Assembly: GCF_007997015.1 (NCBI RefSeq)
Contig: NZ_VOSM01000012.1
Span: 36,544-100,543 of the forward strand
Direction: 5' to 3'
DNA: 64,000 nt
From: Lujinxingia vulgaris
GTDB taxonomy: Bacteria > Myxococcota_A > Bradymonadia > Bradymonadales > Bradymonadaceae
Position 1 is the first letter of the stretch, and each line of letters opens with the position of its first letter. Shown here one piece after another: positions 1-8,516 of this stretch. The notes under the pieces were generated by a model that saw only the letters and a list, made by a program, of their open reading frames with translations, made no database searches and was not told the origin of the DNA. A program made the translations under genes and the position numbers.

Positions 1-2
1 AG

Positions 3-1283
3 GCGGGCATGGACCCGGCGCGCATTCACCAGGCGGGAGGGCTGGAGGCGCTCAACCGCGTGCTGGAAGAGCGTCTTGTGGCGGGTGATGTGGTGCTCTT
101 TAAGGCCAGCCGCACCATCGGGCTCGACCGCGCCGCGCGCCATCTTCTGGAGAGTGTGGCGCCTACGCGGCTGTCGATCGATCTGGGGACGATCCGCGAC
201 AATTACCACGCGCTCAGCCGTCATCTGGGCGATGAGGTGGGGGTGATGGCTGTGGTCAAGAGTTTTGGCTACGGCAATGATGCCACCCGGGTCTCGCAGC
301 TTTTGGCGCGCCAGGGGGTGCGGGCGCTGGCGGTGGCGTATCCGGATGAGGCAATTCCGCTGAGGCGGCGCGGGATTCGCCTGCCGATTCTCGTGACCAA
401 TGTGCAGGCGGCGGAGGCCGATAAGATCGTCAAATACGACCTCACAGCGCTGATTTATGCGCTGCCCGTGGCTCGCGCGCTGCAAATGCAGGCGCGCCGG
501 GCTGGCAGGGAGGTCGATGTGCACCTGGAGATCGACAGCGGCATGCGCCGGGTGGGGCTTCGCCCGGAGGATGCGGTGGCGTTTGGCAAAAAGGTCGCCG
601 GGATGAGCGGGCTGCGCATCGGCGGGGTGATGACGCATCTGGCCGCAGCCGACGATCCCGACGAAGACGCCTTCACCCACCGGCAGCTCGACGCGTTTGA
701 CGGGGTGCTCGAGGGTTTGCGCGCCGCGGGAGTGCCCACAGGCGTTGTGCACGCGGCGAACACGGCGGCGGCCTGGCGACACTGGCGCGCGCGCTACTCG
801 ATGGTGCGCGTGGGGCTTGGACTTTACGGGCTTCACCCCTCGGAGGCGGTGGGCGATGAGGCCCGCGGAGTGCGCCCGGCGCTGCGCTTTACCACGCGGA
901 TATTGCATCTGCAGCAGGTGGAGCCCGGCGACACGGTGGGCTACGGGCGCACCTGGCGCTGCGAAGGGCAGGCTCGCCGGCTCGCGACGATCGCGGTGGG
1001 TTACAACGACGGCTTCCCGCGCTTTTTGTCGAATGGTGGCGAGGTGATGGTGGGGGGAAGACGCTGCCCGGTGGTGGGCAACGTGTGTATGGATGTGGCG
1101 ATGATCGACGTCACCGATGCCGGGCAGGTGCGGGTGGGCGATGAGGTGCTGCTCTTTGGCGAGGCGACGCCCGGCGGCCCCTCGATCGCGGTGGAGGAGT
1201 GGGCCGAGCGCGGTCACACGATCTCGTACGAGCTGCTCTGCCGCATCTCACCGCGGGTGCGACGCATCTTTCTGACGGAATGA
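3..1283 (+). CDS. MurF-alanine racemase fusion, 3' part (5' end outside window)
   Basis: Alanine racemase converts L-Ala to D-Ala with PLP for peptidoglycan. The frame is open to the window edge. The residues before the racemase (about 1-50, containing GDVVLFKASRTIGLDRA) match the C-terminal end of MurF, the UDP-MurNAc-tripeptide--D-Ala-D-Ala ligase. The racemase follows directly: the PLP-lysine segment AVVKSFGYGND, the VGYNDGFPR segment carrying the catalytic Tyr region, and the end motif TISYELLCRISPRVRRI. The VVKxFxYG form of the Lys motif is the one seen in the bifunctional MurF-Alr enzymes of Bacteroidetes (established family knowledge). The ATG at position 9 is an internal Met, not a start. 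Racemase identity is secure; the fusion is inferred because the MurF catalytic part lies upstream of the window. Confidence 0.88.
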   Translation, partial: AGMDPARIHQAGGLEALNRVLEERLVAGDVVLFKASRTIGLDRAARHLLESVAPTRLSIDLGTIRDNYHALSRHLGDEVGVMAVVKSFGYGNDATRVSQLLARQGVRALAVAYPDEAIPLRRRGIRLPILVTNVQAAEADKIVKYDLTALIYALPVARALQMQARRAGREVDVHLEIDSGMRRVGLRPEDAVAFGKKVAGMSGLRIGGVMTHLAAADDPDEDAFTHRQLDAFDGVLEGLRAAGVPTGVVHAANTAAAWRHWRARYSMVRVGLGLYGLHPSEAVGDEARGVRPALRFTTRILHLQQVEPGDTVGYGRTWRCEGQARRLATIAVGYNDGFPRFLSNGGEVMVGGRRCPVVGNVCMDVAMIDVTDAGQVRVGDEVLLFGEATPGGPSIAVEEWAERGHTISYELLCRISPRVRRIFLTE

Positions 1284-1618
1284 TCGCGGGCCAACCCACC
1301 GCACCCTCTTTTTGAACCTCAGGGCTAAAAAAACACGCCAGCCGGGCTCGCCGCGTCCGGTGAGGGTGCGCAGCTTTAAGGAAGGTCTGAAAAAAGTCGG
1401 GGGACGTCGTGTCGGTGTCAGCGTCCGAGTTCTGGGGCTCAGAGCCGACTTCCGCTGGAAGAGTGCCGCCGGCTTGCTTGTTGCGTAACAGGGCTTATGT
1501 TAACTTCGTACGGTAGGCCCGTACTACGCACTGCGCAGAGGTTGAGGCTGCTGAACGCAGCAGATGTGGCATCAACGCGAGCTCAGAGCGTAAAAAACAA
1601 CCAACCCTTGAGGAGGTC
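1284..1618 (+). other. intergenic region and infC leader
   Basis: 335 bp without a supported gene. It holds a weak sigma70-like pair (TTGCTT 1474-1479, TATGTT 1496-1501, spacer 16) and a small hairpin CTGCTG-AACG-CAGCAG at 1548-1563, both upstream of infC. No tRNA or L20-type leader was recognised. Confidence 0.4.
1474..1501 (+). promoter_or_regulatory. possible infC promoter
   Basis: TTGCTT and TATGTT separated by 16 bp, about 120 nt before the infC start. The match is weak and the transcript start is unverified. Confidence 0.3.
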
Positions 1619-1621
1619 ATT

Positions 1622-2170
1622 ATTCGCCGGAGCAATCACAACGATCGCAATAACGCGGGACAACGCGTCAACCACTCCATTCGTGCATCCGAGGTTCGGG
1701 TGATCTCGCCGGATGGCGAGCAGCTGGGGATCATGCATCCCAATGAGGCTCGCGATAAGGCCAAGGAATTTGGCCTGGATCTGGTGGAGGTTGCGCCCAA
1801 TTCGCGCCCGCCGGTCTGCCGCATCATGGACTTTGGTAAGTACCAGTACGACCAGTCCAAGAAGGCGGCCGCATCGCGCTCGACGCGCGTGCAGCTCAAG
1901 ACCGTGCAGCTGCGTCCGAACACCGATGATCACGATATGGACGTGAAGTTGCGCCGCGCCAAGAAGTTCTTGGAGGGCGGCAACCAGGTGCGATTTGTCA
2001 TGCGAATGCGAGGCCGCGAGCGCGCCTACACCCAGCGTTGGGTGGAGCATCTTGGCGAGCTGTTGGCTGATTTTTCCGAGAACTACGAGACGCCCATCAA
2101 CGTGGTGTCGTCTCCCCGCGGAGAAGGCTGGAGGATCCATGCGATCGTCGAGCCTGCTTCGACCTCATAA
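1622..2170 (+). CDS. infC: translation initiation factor IF-3, ATT start
   Basis: IF-3 binds the 30S subunit, blocks premature 50S joining and checks start-codon fidelity. The reading frame shows both IF-3 domains: N-terminal residues including NHSIRASEVRVISPDGEQLG, the domain around LDLVEVAPNSRPPVCRIMDFGKY, and the C-terminal KTVQLRPNTDDHDMDVKLRRA domain. The first ATG (1700) would remove the conserved N-terminal strand. In frame upstream lie ATT codons at 1619 and 1622, with AGGAGG at 1611-1616 spaced 5 nt from 1622. A rare AUU start is the known autoregulatory device of infC, since IF-3 discriminates against its own start codon. About 182 residues, normal for the family. Oddly, rpmI and rplT do not follow; a terminator does. 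Confidence 0.93.
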   Translation: MRRSNHNDRNNAGQRVNHSIRASEVRVISPDGEQLGIMHPNEARDKAKEFGLDLVEVAPNSRPPVCRIMDFGKYQYDQSKKAAASRSTRVQLKTVQLRPNTDDHDMDVKLRRAKKFLEGGNQVRFVMRMRGRERAYTQRWVEHLGELLADFSENYETPINVVSSPRGEGWRIHAIVEPASTS

Positions 2171-2270
2171 GGGTCAGGCACCGACCCGATGTTGCGTGAG
2201 CCCGATGAGGCCGGCTCCGGGTCAGGTGTAGAGCGCGTTGGGTGCGATGTACCCGACGCGGCACGATAGG

Positions 2271-2310
2271 AGATCCGGCGATCGCGAGACGATCGCCGGA
2301 TCTTTTTTTT
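2271..2310 (+). terminator. rho-independent terminator after infC
   Basis: A perfect 13-bp stem (2272-2284 with 2290-2302), 5-nt loop, followed by eight T residues. It ends the infC transcript about 100 nt after the stop and shows infC is not co-transcribed with the receiver genes downstream. Confidence 0.9.
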
Positions 2311-2422
2311 GGCCCCGATTGGCGCCCTGACGGCGTTGCCCCAGATCGAAGGCCGACGTATGATGCGCGCGCAAGTGCCGCGCGGACGACGATCAGGCAA
2401 CCCACAGGCGTTGATAAACGTG

Positions 2423-4057
2423 ATGGATCAACGAGCAGCAATCGACAGACTAAGGGAGCGTTTTGAGGCGCTCTCCGAGCCCGAAAGCGCCCACAGCGAG
2501 GGCAGCGCGAAGATCGCGCAGGGCCTTTCCGAAATCATCGGAGAGCTCGACGAGGACGGCACCGACGCCACGCGCGTTGACGTGATCGTGCGCGGCCTCT
2601 CGGGGCTGGCCGACTTCTTGAGCGCCCGCCAGGCGGCGAGTGTGAAGGCGCCGACCAAGGCGAAGGCTTCAGGCGGCGCAGCCGCCGGGCTGGAGCAGTT
2701 TGTGGAGGCCTTCCAGCAGGAGGCCAGCCGCAGGCTCACCGGGTTGTCGATCGCGATGATGGGGATCTTCAGCGAGCATGGCTCCGAAGAAGCGCTGCAG
2801 CAGTCGACCTCACACCTGCACGCGATCCGCGGTGGCGCGGCGATGCTGGGCTTAAAGCCCGTGGCCGAAGTGACCGGGACGATGGAGCAGGTGCTCGTGG
2901 CGATGCGCAAGGTTGAGCCGGGCAAACGCGCCTGGCCCACCAAGACCCTGCTGCGCGGCTATGCGCTGATCGAAGACGCCGCCCGCGAGAAGGGCGCGCG
3001 CATCGATGAGGTGCAGGCCGACGAGATCGTGCAGGAGCTTCGCAAAACCCTCGGTGAGCTCGGGCAGACCCGGCAGGCCGGGGAGTCGAAGAGCGGCGCG
3101 GCGGTGCTGATGCCCGCGAAGCAGGCGAGCACCGGACCGAACGCAGCTGAAAAAGCGCCGGAGCAGGCGAAAAGCACCGAAGAGGACGCGGCCCCGGAGA
3201 TTCCGGCCGAGATCGAAGGCGTGGCCGAAGTCACCGATGTGGAAGATGGGCCTGCACCGGAGGTGTTGGAGCAACGCATCCTGGTGGTCGACGATATCCC
3301 CACGATTGCAGCGAGCGTGGGCTTCTTGCTCTCCGATCTGGAGGTGCCCATCGACATCGCCGAGAACGGTGAAGAGGCGCTGCAGATGTTGCAGGAGCAG
3401 GCCTACTCGCTGGTGATCTCGGATGTGGATATGCCGCGGATGGACGGTGTGGCGCTCACACGGATGGTGCGCTCGACGCCGGGGCTCGACCACATCCCGG
3501 TGATTTTGCTCACGAGCCTGGACCACCCCGAGCAGCGCGAGGCGGGACTGAAGGCCGGGGCGATCGATTATCTGATCAAGGGCTCCATTGGTGGCGGAGA
3601 GCTGGTCAACCGCGTGCAGGAGATCCTGACGGTCGCGCCTTATGTGGAGCGTCAGGAGACGGTGCGTAAGCAGCGCATTCTGGTGGCGGAAGATACCGAG
3701 ACGGTGGCGGCCTCGATCGCGTTTGTGCTCTCGGAGGGGCCTTACGACATTGTGCTGGCGACCGACGGTAAAGATGCGCTCTCGAGGATCAAACAGGCCG
3801 AGTACGACCTGTTGATCACCGACATGCAGATGCCCTATATGAGCGGCACGGAGCTTGTGCGCGCGGTGCGCGGGCTGGGCACCTTTGATGACCTGCCGAT
3901 CGTGATGCTCACAAGTGTTCAAGAAGAAGAGGAGATCGCGCAGGCGGTCTCAGCCGGGGTGAATCGCTACTTGATTAAGGGCGAGATCGCCGGCGGGAAG
4001 TTACTCAACCTGGTGGAAGAGCTGCTGGCCGCCGATCGCGAAGCGCTCGACGTTTAA
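2423..4057 (+). CDS. Hpt-REC-REC phosphorelay protein
   Basis: A cytoplasmic phosphotransfer protein of about 544 residues. An Hpt-like helical domain (about 88-165) carries the phosphorylatable-His motif around His133 (HAIRGGAAMLGL). An acidic, Ala-rich linker (about 220-280) follows, then two receiver domains: REC1 with DD at 290-291, phospho-Asp334 in ISDVDMP and Lys386; REC2 with ED at 423-424 and Asp467 in ITDMQMP. There is no HisKA or HATPase domain, so it cannot autophosphorylate and must receive phosphate from another kinase. I place the start at the ATG at 2423; the longer frame opening at 2309 would begin inside the infC terminator. The RBS is poor. A lone receiver gene follows after 29 nt, probably co-transcribed. 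Confidence 0.82.
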   Translation: MDQRAAIDRLRERFEALSEPESAHSEGSAKIAQGLSEIIGELDEDGTDATRVDVIVRGLSGLADFLSARQAASVKAPTKAKASGGAAAGLEQFVEAFQQEASRRLTGLSIAMMGIFSEHGSEEALQQSTSHLHAIRGGAAMLGLKPVAEVTGTMEQVLVAMRKVEPGKRAWPTKTLLRGYALIEDAAREKGARIDEVQADEIVQELRKTLGELGQTRQAGESKSGAAVLMPAKQASTGPNAAEKAPEQAKSTEEDAAPEIPAEIEGVAEVTDVEDGPAPEVLEQRILVVDDIPTIAASVGFLLSDLEVPIDIAENGEEALQMLQEQAYSLVISDVDMPRMDGVALTRMVRSTPGLDHIPVILLTSLDHPEQREAGLKAGAIDYLIKGSIGGGELVNRVQEILTVAPYVERQETVRKQRILVAEDTETVAASIAFVLSEGPYDIVLATDGKDALSRIKQAEYDLLITDMQMPYMSGTELVRAVRGLGTFDDLPIVMLTSVQEEEEIAQAVSAGVNRYLIKGEIAGGKLLNLVEELLAADREALDV

Positions 4058-4086
4058 GCGGCGGTGAGGCCAGAGGAAAGGGATTC

Positions 4087-4458
4087 ATGGCGCGGGTATT
4101 GATCGTTGAAGACAGTCCGTTGATCGTGCAGATGCTCACGATGGTGTGCCAGGGGGCGGGCCATGATGTGGTGGCGTGTGAGCGTTTTGGGGAGGTCGGT
4201 GAGGTCGCCGGGCAGGGCTTTGATGTGGTGATCACGGACCTGAACCTGCCGGAAGTTCCGGGGGATGACACCGTGCGCGCGTTGCGGGAGATCGGGGGGC
4301 TTGCGAGCTTGCCGGTGATCATTGTGTCGGGGCGTCCGCGCGCCGAGCTTGAGCAGATCGCCGCGGAGCGCGGGGCGCAGGGGGCGTTGTCCAAAGATGA
4401 CGGCATGCCGGTGATCGCGGCGGAGCTTCCGCCGATGATCGCCAGCCTGATCGGCTGA
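4087..4458 (+). CDS. single-domain response regulator (CheY-like)
   Basis: A 123-residue stand-alone receiver domain with the acidic pair ED at 8-9, phospho-acceptor Asp51 in VITDLNLP, Ser in VIIVSGRP and the Lys in ALSKDD. No output domain, so it acts by protein contact or as a phosphate sink. It has a good RBS (GAGGAAAGG) and lies just downstream of the Hpt-REC-REC gene, its likely phosphorelay partner. It converges on the export-gate operon. Confidence 0.88.
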   Translation: MARVLIVEDSPLIVQMLTMVCQGAGHDVVACERFGEVGEVAGQGFDVVITDLNLPEVPGDDTVRALREIGGLASLPVIIVSGRPRAELEQIAAERGAQGALSKDDGMPVIAAELPPMIASLIG

Positions 4459-4471
4459 GGCCGACCGAAGG

Positions 4472-4876
4472 TCAGGACGCGACAAAAGGGGCGGGGCAGC
4501 ATCGCAGCAGAGCGCGCGCGCGCTTCGCGCGCGGATCGTCGCGTGGCACGAGCCGGCAGAGCTCGGTGATGGCGTGGCGCGCGGCGTCCGGCTCGGCGCA
4601 GAGGACCTGAACTTCGGCCAGCGCGAGCCAGGTCTGAGGACGGCGGTCGCCATGGCGAGTGGCCTGGGTCAGCGCCTGGACTGCGTCGCTTAAGCGCCCT
4701 CGTCGACGCAATGATTCGCCCAGGTAGTACCAGGCCGGACCATCGGTGGCGTCGAGGCTGAGCAGCCCGCGGGTGAGGGCTTCGCTTTTGTGGAGGTGGC
4801 CGCGCTCCAGATGCCAGTAGGCGAGCTGCAGGATGGCGCGGCGCGCGGTGTGATCGAGGGTGGGTGCGGGGTTCAT
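4472..4876 (-). CDS. TPR protein, last gene of export-gate operon
   Basis: A 134-residue all-helical protein with about three tetratricopeptide repeats (for example AILQLAYWHLERGHLHKSEA and AWYYLGESLRRRGRLSDAVQ). Its start overlaps the sctU stop by 4 bp (ATGA), so it is translationally coupled to the export gate. Small TPR proteins of the SycD/LcrH type act as chaperones for type III translocators, and position makes such a role possible here; this is inference. A general TPR scaffold cannot be excluded. Confidence 0.72.
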   Translation of the reverse strand: MNPAPTLDHTARRAILQLAYWHLERGHLHKSEALTRGLLSLDATDGPAWYYLGESLRRRGRLSDAVQALTQATRHGDRRPQTWLALAEVQVLCAEPDAARHAITELCRLVPRDDPRAKRARALLRCCPAPFVAS

Positions 4877-5943
4877 GGGTGTCCCGGGTGTGAATGCGAC
4901 TCGGCGTCGCGCAGGCTGTAGACGTGGCGCAAAATCTCGGCCACCGGCTCAAAGAAGGCTTCGGGGATCTCGGTGTCTTCGCCGAGCTCGACCAGCGCGC
5001 GAGCCAGCGAGACGTTCTGGACTACGGGGATGTTGTGGCGGTAGGCCGCGCGTTTGATGACCTGGGCGGTCACGCCGCGGCCGCAGGCGACGATGGTGGG
5101 CGCGCGCATCGCGTTCTGGTCGTAGCTGATGGCCACGGCGACGTGGGTGGGGTTGACGACGACGGCGTCGGCGTCGCGCACGCGCGCCAGGCCGTTGCCG
5201 GCGGTGAGCTCGCGGTGAAGTTGTTTGCGTTTGCCCTTGAGCTGGCCGTCGCCTTCGCTCTCTTTGTGCTCGCGTTTGATCTCGTGTTTGGCCATGCGCA
5301 GTCCTTTGGTGAAGTTGTAGCGCTGCAGGAGAAGATCGCAGATGCCAAAGACGACCAGGCCGGCGACCAGGTGGGTGGTGAGCTCGAAGGTGGCTTTTGA
5401 GAGGGCGCTCAGCGCGCCGAGCAGCGATCCGCCCGGGGCGCGGGAGACCGGTGGCAACCAGTCGCCCAGGATGCCGTAGCCCACAAAGCCCATCAGACTG
5501 AGTTTGAGGAGGTTTTTGATCAGCTCGACGACGCGATCTTTGGAGACGAGTTTTTTGGCGCCCTGGATGGGGTCGAGGCGCTGCGGATCGGGGATCAGGG
5601 GCTTGATGACGAGCATCGCGCCAACTTGCAGGTAGGTGGCGAGTGCGGCGGCGACAAAGGCCGCGCCGAGTACGGGGGCCAGCGCGCGGGCCATGCTCTG
5701 CAGAGCCTCCCAAAGCAGGGGGCCGATATGCGTGACGTCGAGGTCGTGGCGAGTGGCCAGCTCGATGGCGCGGGCGCTTAAGCCGGCCAACTCCAGGGCG
5801 ATGAGCGGCAGGGTGAGGGTGAGGGTGGCCAGGGCGATGAGCATCACGGCGACGCCCGTAAACTCCTGAGATTTGGCGACTTTTCCGTCTTTTCGGGCGT
5901 CGCGAAGTTTTTTGGGTGTGGGTTCTTCGGTTTTTTCGCTCAC
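4873..5943 (-). CDS. sctU: type III export apparatus switch protein SctU/FlhB
   Basis: The inner-membrane export-gate protein that switches substrate specificity by self-cleavage. The N-terminus MSEKTEEPTPKKLRDARKDG is diagnostic, four hydrophobic segments span about 30-205, and a charged cytoplasmic domain holds the autocleavage site NPTH at 264-267. 356 residues, the usual length. The start overlaps the end of sctT by 4 bp and the end overlaps the TPR gene. The family covers both flagellar FlhB and non-flagellar SctU; sequence alone does not fully separate them here, and the FliO-like gene leans flagellar. Confidence 0.93.
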   Translation of the reverse strand: MSEKTEEPTPKKLRDARKDGKVAKSQEFTGVAVMLIALATLTLTLPLIALELAGLSARAIELATRHDLDVTHIGPLLWEALQSMARALAPVLGAAFVAAALATYLQVGAMLVIKPLIPDPQRLDPIQGAKKLVSKDRVVELIKNLLKLSLMGFVGYGILGDWLPPVSRAPGGSLLGALSALSKATFELTTHLVAGLVVFGICDLLLQRYNFTKGLRMAKHEIKREHKESEGDGQLKGKRKQLHRELTAGNGLARVRDADAVVVNPTHVAVAISYDQNAMRAPTIVACGRGVTAQVIKRAAYRHNIPVVQNVSLARALVELGEDTEIPEAFFEPVAEILRHVYSLRDAESHSHPGHP

Positions 5944-6791
5944 GGGTCGCCTCCCATCATGGTGGGGAGGGCGTGAAGGAGCGCGATGTCGTCGAGGGCG
6001 CGATCCATAAAGAGATCGAGGAGCACGTCGAGGCCGAGCAGCATGACGGCTACGGCGATGGCGGCTTTCAGGGGCATGCCCAGGAAGAAGACGTTGATCT
6101 GGGGAGCGGACTTGTTGACCAGCGCCAAAAAGACGTTAACGAGCAAGATCGCAGCGATGACCGGGAAGGCCATGAGCACGCCGAGCGCGATGGCCTCTAC
6201 GCTCAGGCGCAGGATGAGGTCGGCGGTCTCGGCAAACATCGCAGCGCCTTCGCCCACCGGTGCCGGGAGCAGGGCCTGCGGGGGGAGGCGCTCAAAACTT
6301 TTGGCCAGGCCCCATAAAAAGACGCGGTGGCCGCCCAGGGTGAAGAAGGTGACGATGCTCAGCTGCAGCAAGAAGTTCGTGCTGGGGGAGACGCGCTCGG
6401 GGAGCTGGGGGACGAGGCTTGTGGCCTGGGTGAGCCCGGCGTTGTTGTCGATGAGCTGGCCGGCAACTTTGATGGCCTCAAAGCTCAATGAGGCGACGAA
6501 GGCCAGGGTGAAGCCCACGAGCACTTCTTTGAGCAGCAGCACGGTGAGCAGCGCGCTGCTCTCGGGAAGCTCGGCGCCGGCACCCTGCATCCAGACGGTG
6601 GGGAAGATGAGCGCGCCCAGCGTGATGGTCAGCGCGAGCTTGACCGTCTGCGGGGTGGCCTTGCCGCCGAAGTAGGGCACCATCTGTACGATGGGGATCA
6701 GGCGCGCGGCGATGAGCGCGGCCAGGGCCACGGCCTCAAAGGCCATCGTCTGCAGGGCGGTGTTTTGTAAAAAGCCGGAGAGCTCGCTCAT
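5940..6791 (-). CDS. sctT: export apparatus protein SctT/FliR
   Basis: 283-residue polytopic inner-membrane protein of the FliR/SctT family; with SctR5 and SctS4 it forms the helical export gate. Several long hydrophobic helices are seen (for example TVKLALTITLGALIFPTVW and VLMAFPVIAAILLVNVFLAL), with the family segment ALVNKSAPQINVFFLGMPLK near the C-terminus. It overlaps sctU by 4 bp and follows sctS by 24 nt, indicating one operon. Confidence 0.92.
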   Translation of the reverse strand: MSELSGFLQNTALQTMAFEAVALAALIAARLIPIVQMVPYFGGKATPQTVKLALTITLGALIFPTVWMQGAGAELPESSALLTVLLLKEVLVGFTLAFVASLSFEAIKVAGQLIDNNAGLTQATSLVPQLPERVSPSTNFLLQLSIVTFFTLGGHRVFLWGLAKSFERLPPQALLPAPVGEGAAMFAETADLILRLSVEAIALGVLMAFPVIAAILLVNVFLALVNKSAPQINVFFLGMPLKAAIAVAVMLLGLDVLLDLFMDRALDDIALLHALPTMMGGDP

Positions 6792-6815
6792 GGCGCGTCT
6801 TGGGCTGAGGGCCGG

Positions 6816-7079
6816 TTAGAAGTAGTTGGGAAAACCCTCGAAGAGCGCGTGGGTAAAGCGCACGAGCTGACTTCCGATCCAGGGGCCGGCGATGGCCAGG
6901 CTTGCGAAGACGGCGACGAGCTTGGGCACAAAGGTCAGGGTTTGCTCCTGGATCTGGGTGGTGGCCTGGACCACGCTCACCGCCAGACCCACGCCCATGC
7001 TGGCGATAAGCGGTGGGGCGGAGGTTAAGAGCACAAGCCACAGGCCCTCGCGGGCCACCTGGAGGATGTAATCTTCCAC
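6816..7079 (-). CDS. sctS: export apparatus protein SctS/FliQ
   Basis: 87-residue protein with the two transmembrane hairpins of the FliQ/SctS family: helix 1 about 15-38 (LVLLTSAPPLIASMGVGLAV), the loop VVQATTQIQEQTLTFVPKL that is the family signature, and helix 2 about 55-70. It lies 25 nt after sctR in the same operon. Confidence 0.93.
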   Translation of the reverse strand: MEDYILQVAREGLWLVLLTSAPPLIASMGVGLAVSVVQATTQIQEQTLTFVPKLVAVFASLAIAGPWIGSQLVRFTHALFEGFPNYF

Positions 7080-7104
7080 GCGAAACTCCGGGGGTGAGGG
7101 GGCG

Positions 7105-7863
7105 TCAGACGTAGCCGAGGATCAGGCCCTTAACGACCAGGTACCAGCCGTCGACGAGCACGAAGAGCAAGAGCTTAAAGGGCAGGCTCACCGTGGTGGG
7201 GCTGAGCATGTGCATGCCTAAGCTGAGCAGGATGTTGGCCACCACGAGGTCGACGATGATGAAGGGCACAAAGAGGATGAAGCCGATGGTGAAGGCCTCT
7301 TTGAGCTCGGTGATGACAAAGGCGGGCACGACCACCAGCAGATCTTCGGCGGCGACGTTTTTGTGCTGCTCGGGGGGGCGAAGCTCGATGGCGAGCTCGT
7401 GCAGCAGGAGGCGATCTTCGGGGTCGGCGTGGCGCATCAAGAAGGCACGTAGCGGGGCGGCGCCTGCCTGCGACGCCTCCTCGATGCTGCTAAAATTCAC
7501 CTGCAGCTCGCCAGCCTCATAGGCGTCGATGTGGGGGCGGAGCTCGGTGAAGATGTCGTGGCCGACCGGCGCCATGATGTAGATGCTCAGAAGGATCGCC
7601 AGGCCGGTGATGACCGTGTTGGGCGGGACCTGCTGGGCGCCGATGGCGGTGCGCAGGATCGAGAGCACCACGGCGACCTTCACAAAGCTCGTGACCAGGA
7701 TGAGCGCAAAGGGCAAGAGCGCCATGCCTGCCAGGAGCGCCGTGAGCGCAAGGGGGCTGCCGCCACCGGGCGCCAGAGGTTGGGCCAGGGGCTCGGCGCT
7801 GGCCAGGGTGGGCGCCAGAAGGGAGAGCGCAGCGATGAAAGGGGCGATGAAACGAAGAGACAC
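7105..7863 (-). CDS. sctR: export apparatus protein SctR/FliP, GTG start
   Basis: 252-residue core export-gate subunit. It has a cleavable-looking signal peptide (about 1-23, ending LASA), as in FliP, and four membrane segments. Family motifs are clear: LVTSFVKVAVVLSILRTAIG near 60-80, SLGMHMLSPTTVSLPFKLLLF near the end. The start is GTG with GGAG a few bases upstream. It is the first of four genes in the classical R-S-T-U order and follows the FliO-like gene after 116 nt. Confidence 0.93.
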   Translation of the reverse strand: MSLRFIAPFIAALSLLAPTLASAEPLAQPLAPGGGSPLALTALLAGMALLPFALILVTSFVKVAVVLSILRTAIGAQQVPPNTVITGLAILLSIYIMAPVGHDIFTELRPHIDAYEAGELQVNFSSIEEASQAGAAPLRAFLMRHADPEDRLLLHELAIELRPPEQHKNVAAEDLLVVVPAFVITELKEAFTIGFILFVPFIIVDLVVANILLSLGMHMLSPTTVSLPFKLLLFVLVDGWYLVVKGLILGYV

Positions 7864-7979
7864 GAGGAGCTCCGCGGGCTCGGGTCGTCTGAGGTCAGTC
7901 AGGCCTGTGTCTCTTATTGTCGTGGGGCGCGCGGAGGTTTTGCGTGGGGAGGCGTTTTTTTCAAAATTTTTTGATCGGG

Positions 7980-8417
7980 TCAGCGCCCGGGGAGGGCGTT
8001 GCTCGGGGACTCGATCGGGTTGATCTCAGCCTGTGGTGCGGGGATCAGGGCCTCGGCATCAAAGCTATTGAGGCTGGTGTCGGCGGCGATCGCGTCGGGC
8101 GCGAGGTGGGCGTCGGCCGGGATCTCCACCTCGGGAGATGAGGTCGCGGCGGCGCGCCAGGGAGCGGGGTCGAGTTTTCCGACCGGGTTGAGGCCCTGCT
8201 CGGTGCTGGCCAGCAGCCAGTACTCATCGGCGGTGCGCACGACGAGCAGGGAGCGGCGAGGCTCGATGAGCTGGCGCTCCAGGACCTCGATGCGGCCGGG
8301 CTCGGTGGGTTGGCGGCGGCCCAGGTGTCTTGCGAGCAGGCGCAGCGCGGCGTAGGCCAGCGCGAGCACGGCAGCGAGCACGATAAGCGTGCGAAGGATC
8401 AACCATCCATACGCCAT
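7980..8417 (-). CDS. FliO-like membrane protein
   Basis: About 145 residues. One N-terminal transmembrane helix (about 4-27), then a short basic stretch and a small beta-rich domain, RIEVLERQLIEPRRSLLVVR followed by YWLLASTEQGLNPVGKL, the pattern of FliO, which assists FliP/FliR complex assembly in flagellar systems. The C-terminal 50 residues are low-complexity. I use the ATG at 8417 because GGAGAGG precedes it at good spacing; an upstream ATG at 8441 is in frame. Position at the head of sctRSTU supports the call. Confidence 0.7.
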   Translation of the reverse strand: MAYGWLILRTLIVLAAVLALAYAALRLLARHLGRRQPTEPGRIEVLERQLIEPRRSLLVVRTADEYWLLASTEQGLNPVGKLDPAPWRAAATSSPEVEIPADAHLAPDAIAADTSLNSFDAEALIPAPQAEINPIESPSNALPGR

Positions 8418-8516
8418 GGGGACCTCTCCCTGAAGGGTCAACTTCTGTGATGTGGAGGGGAGAGGATGGCATAAGGGGCGGTCGGAGCGCCAGAGGTCGA
8501 ATTCGGGGTGGGGAGT

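Noticed and set aside
1284..1618. tRNA or rpmI in the gap before infC
   Set aside because: No cloverleaf with a T-loop GTTCGAATC-like segment and no L35-like peptide could be found.
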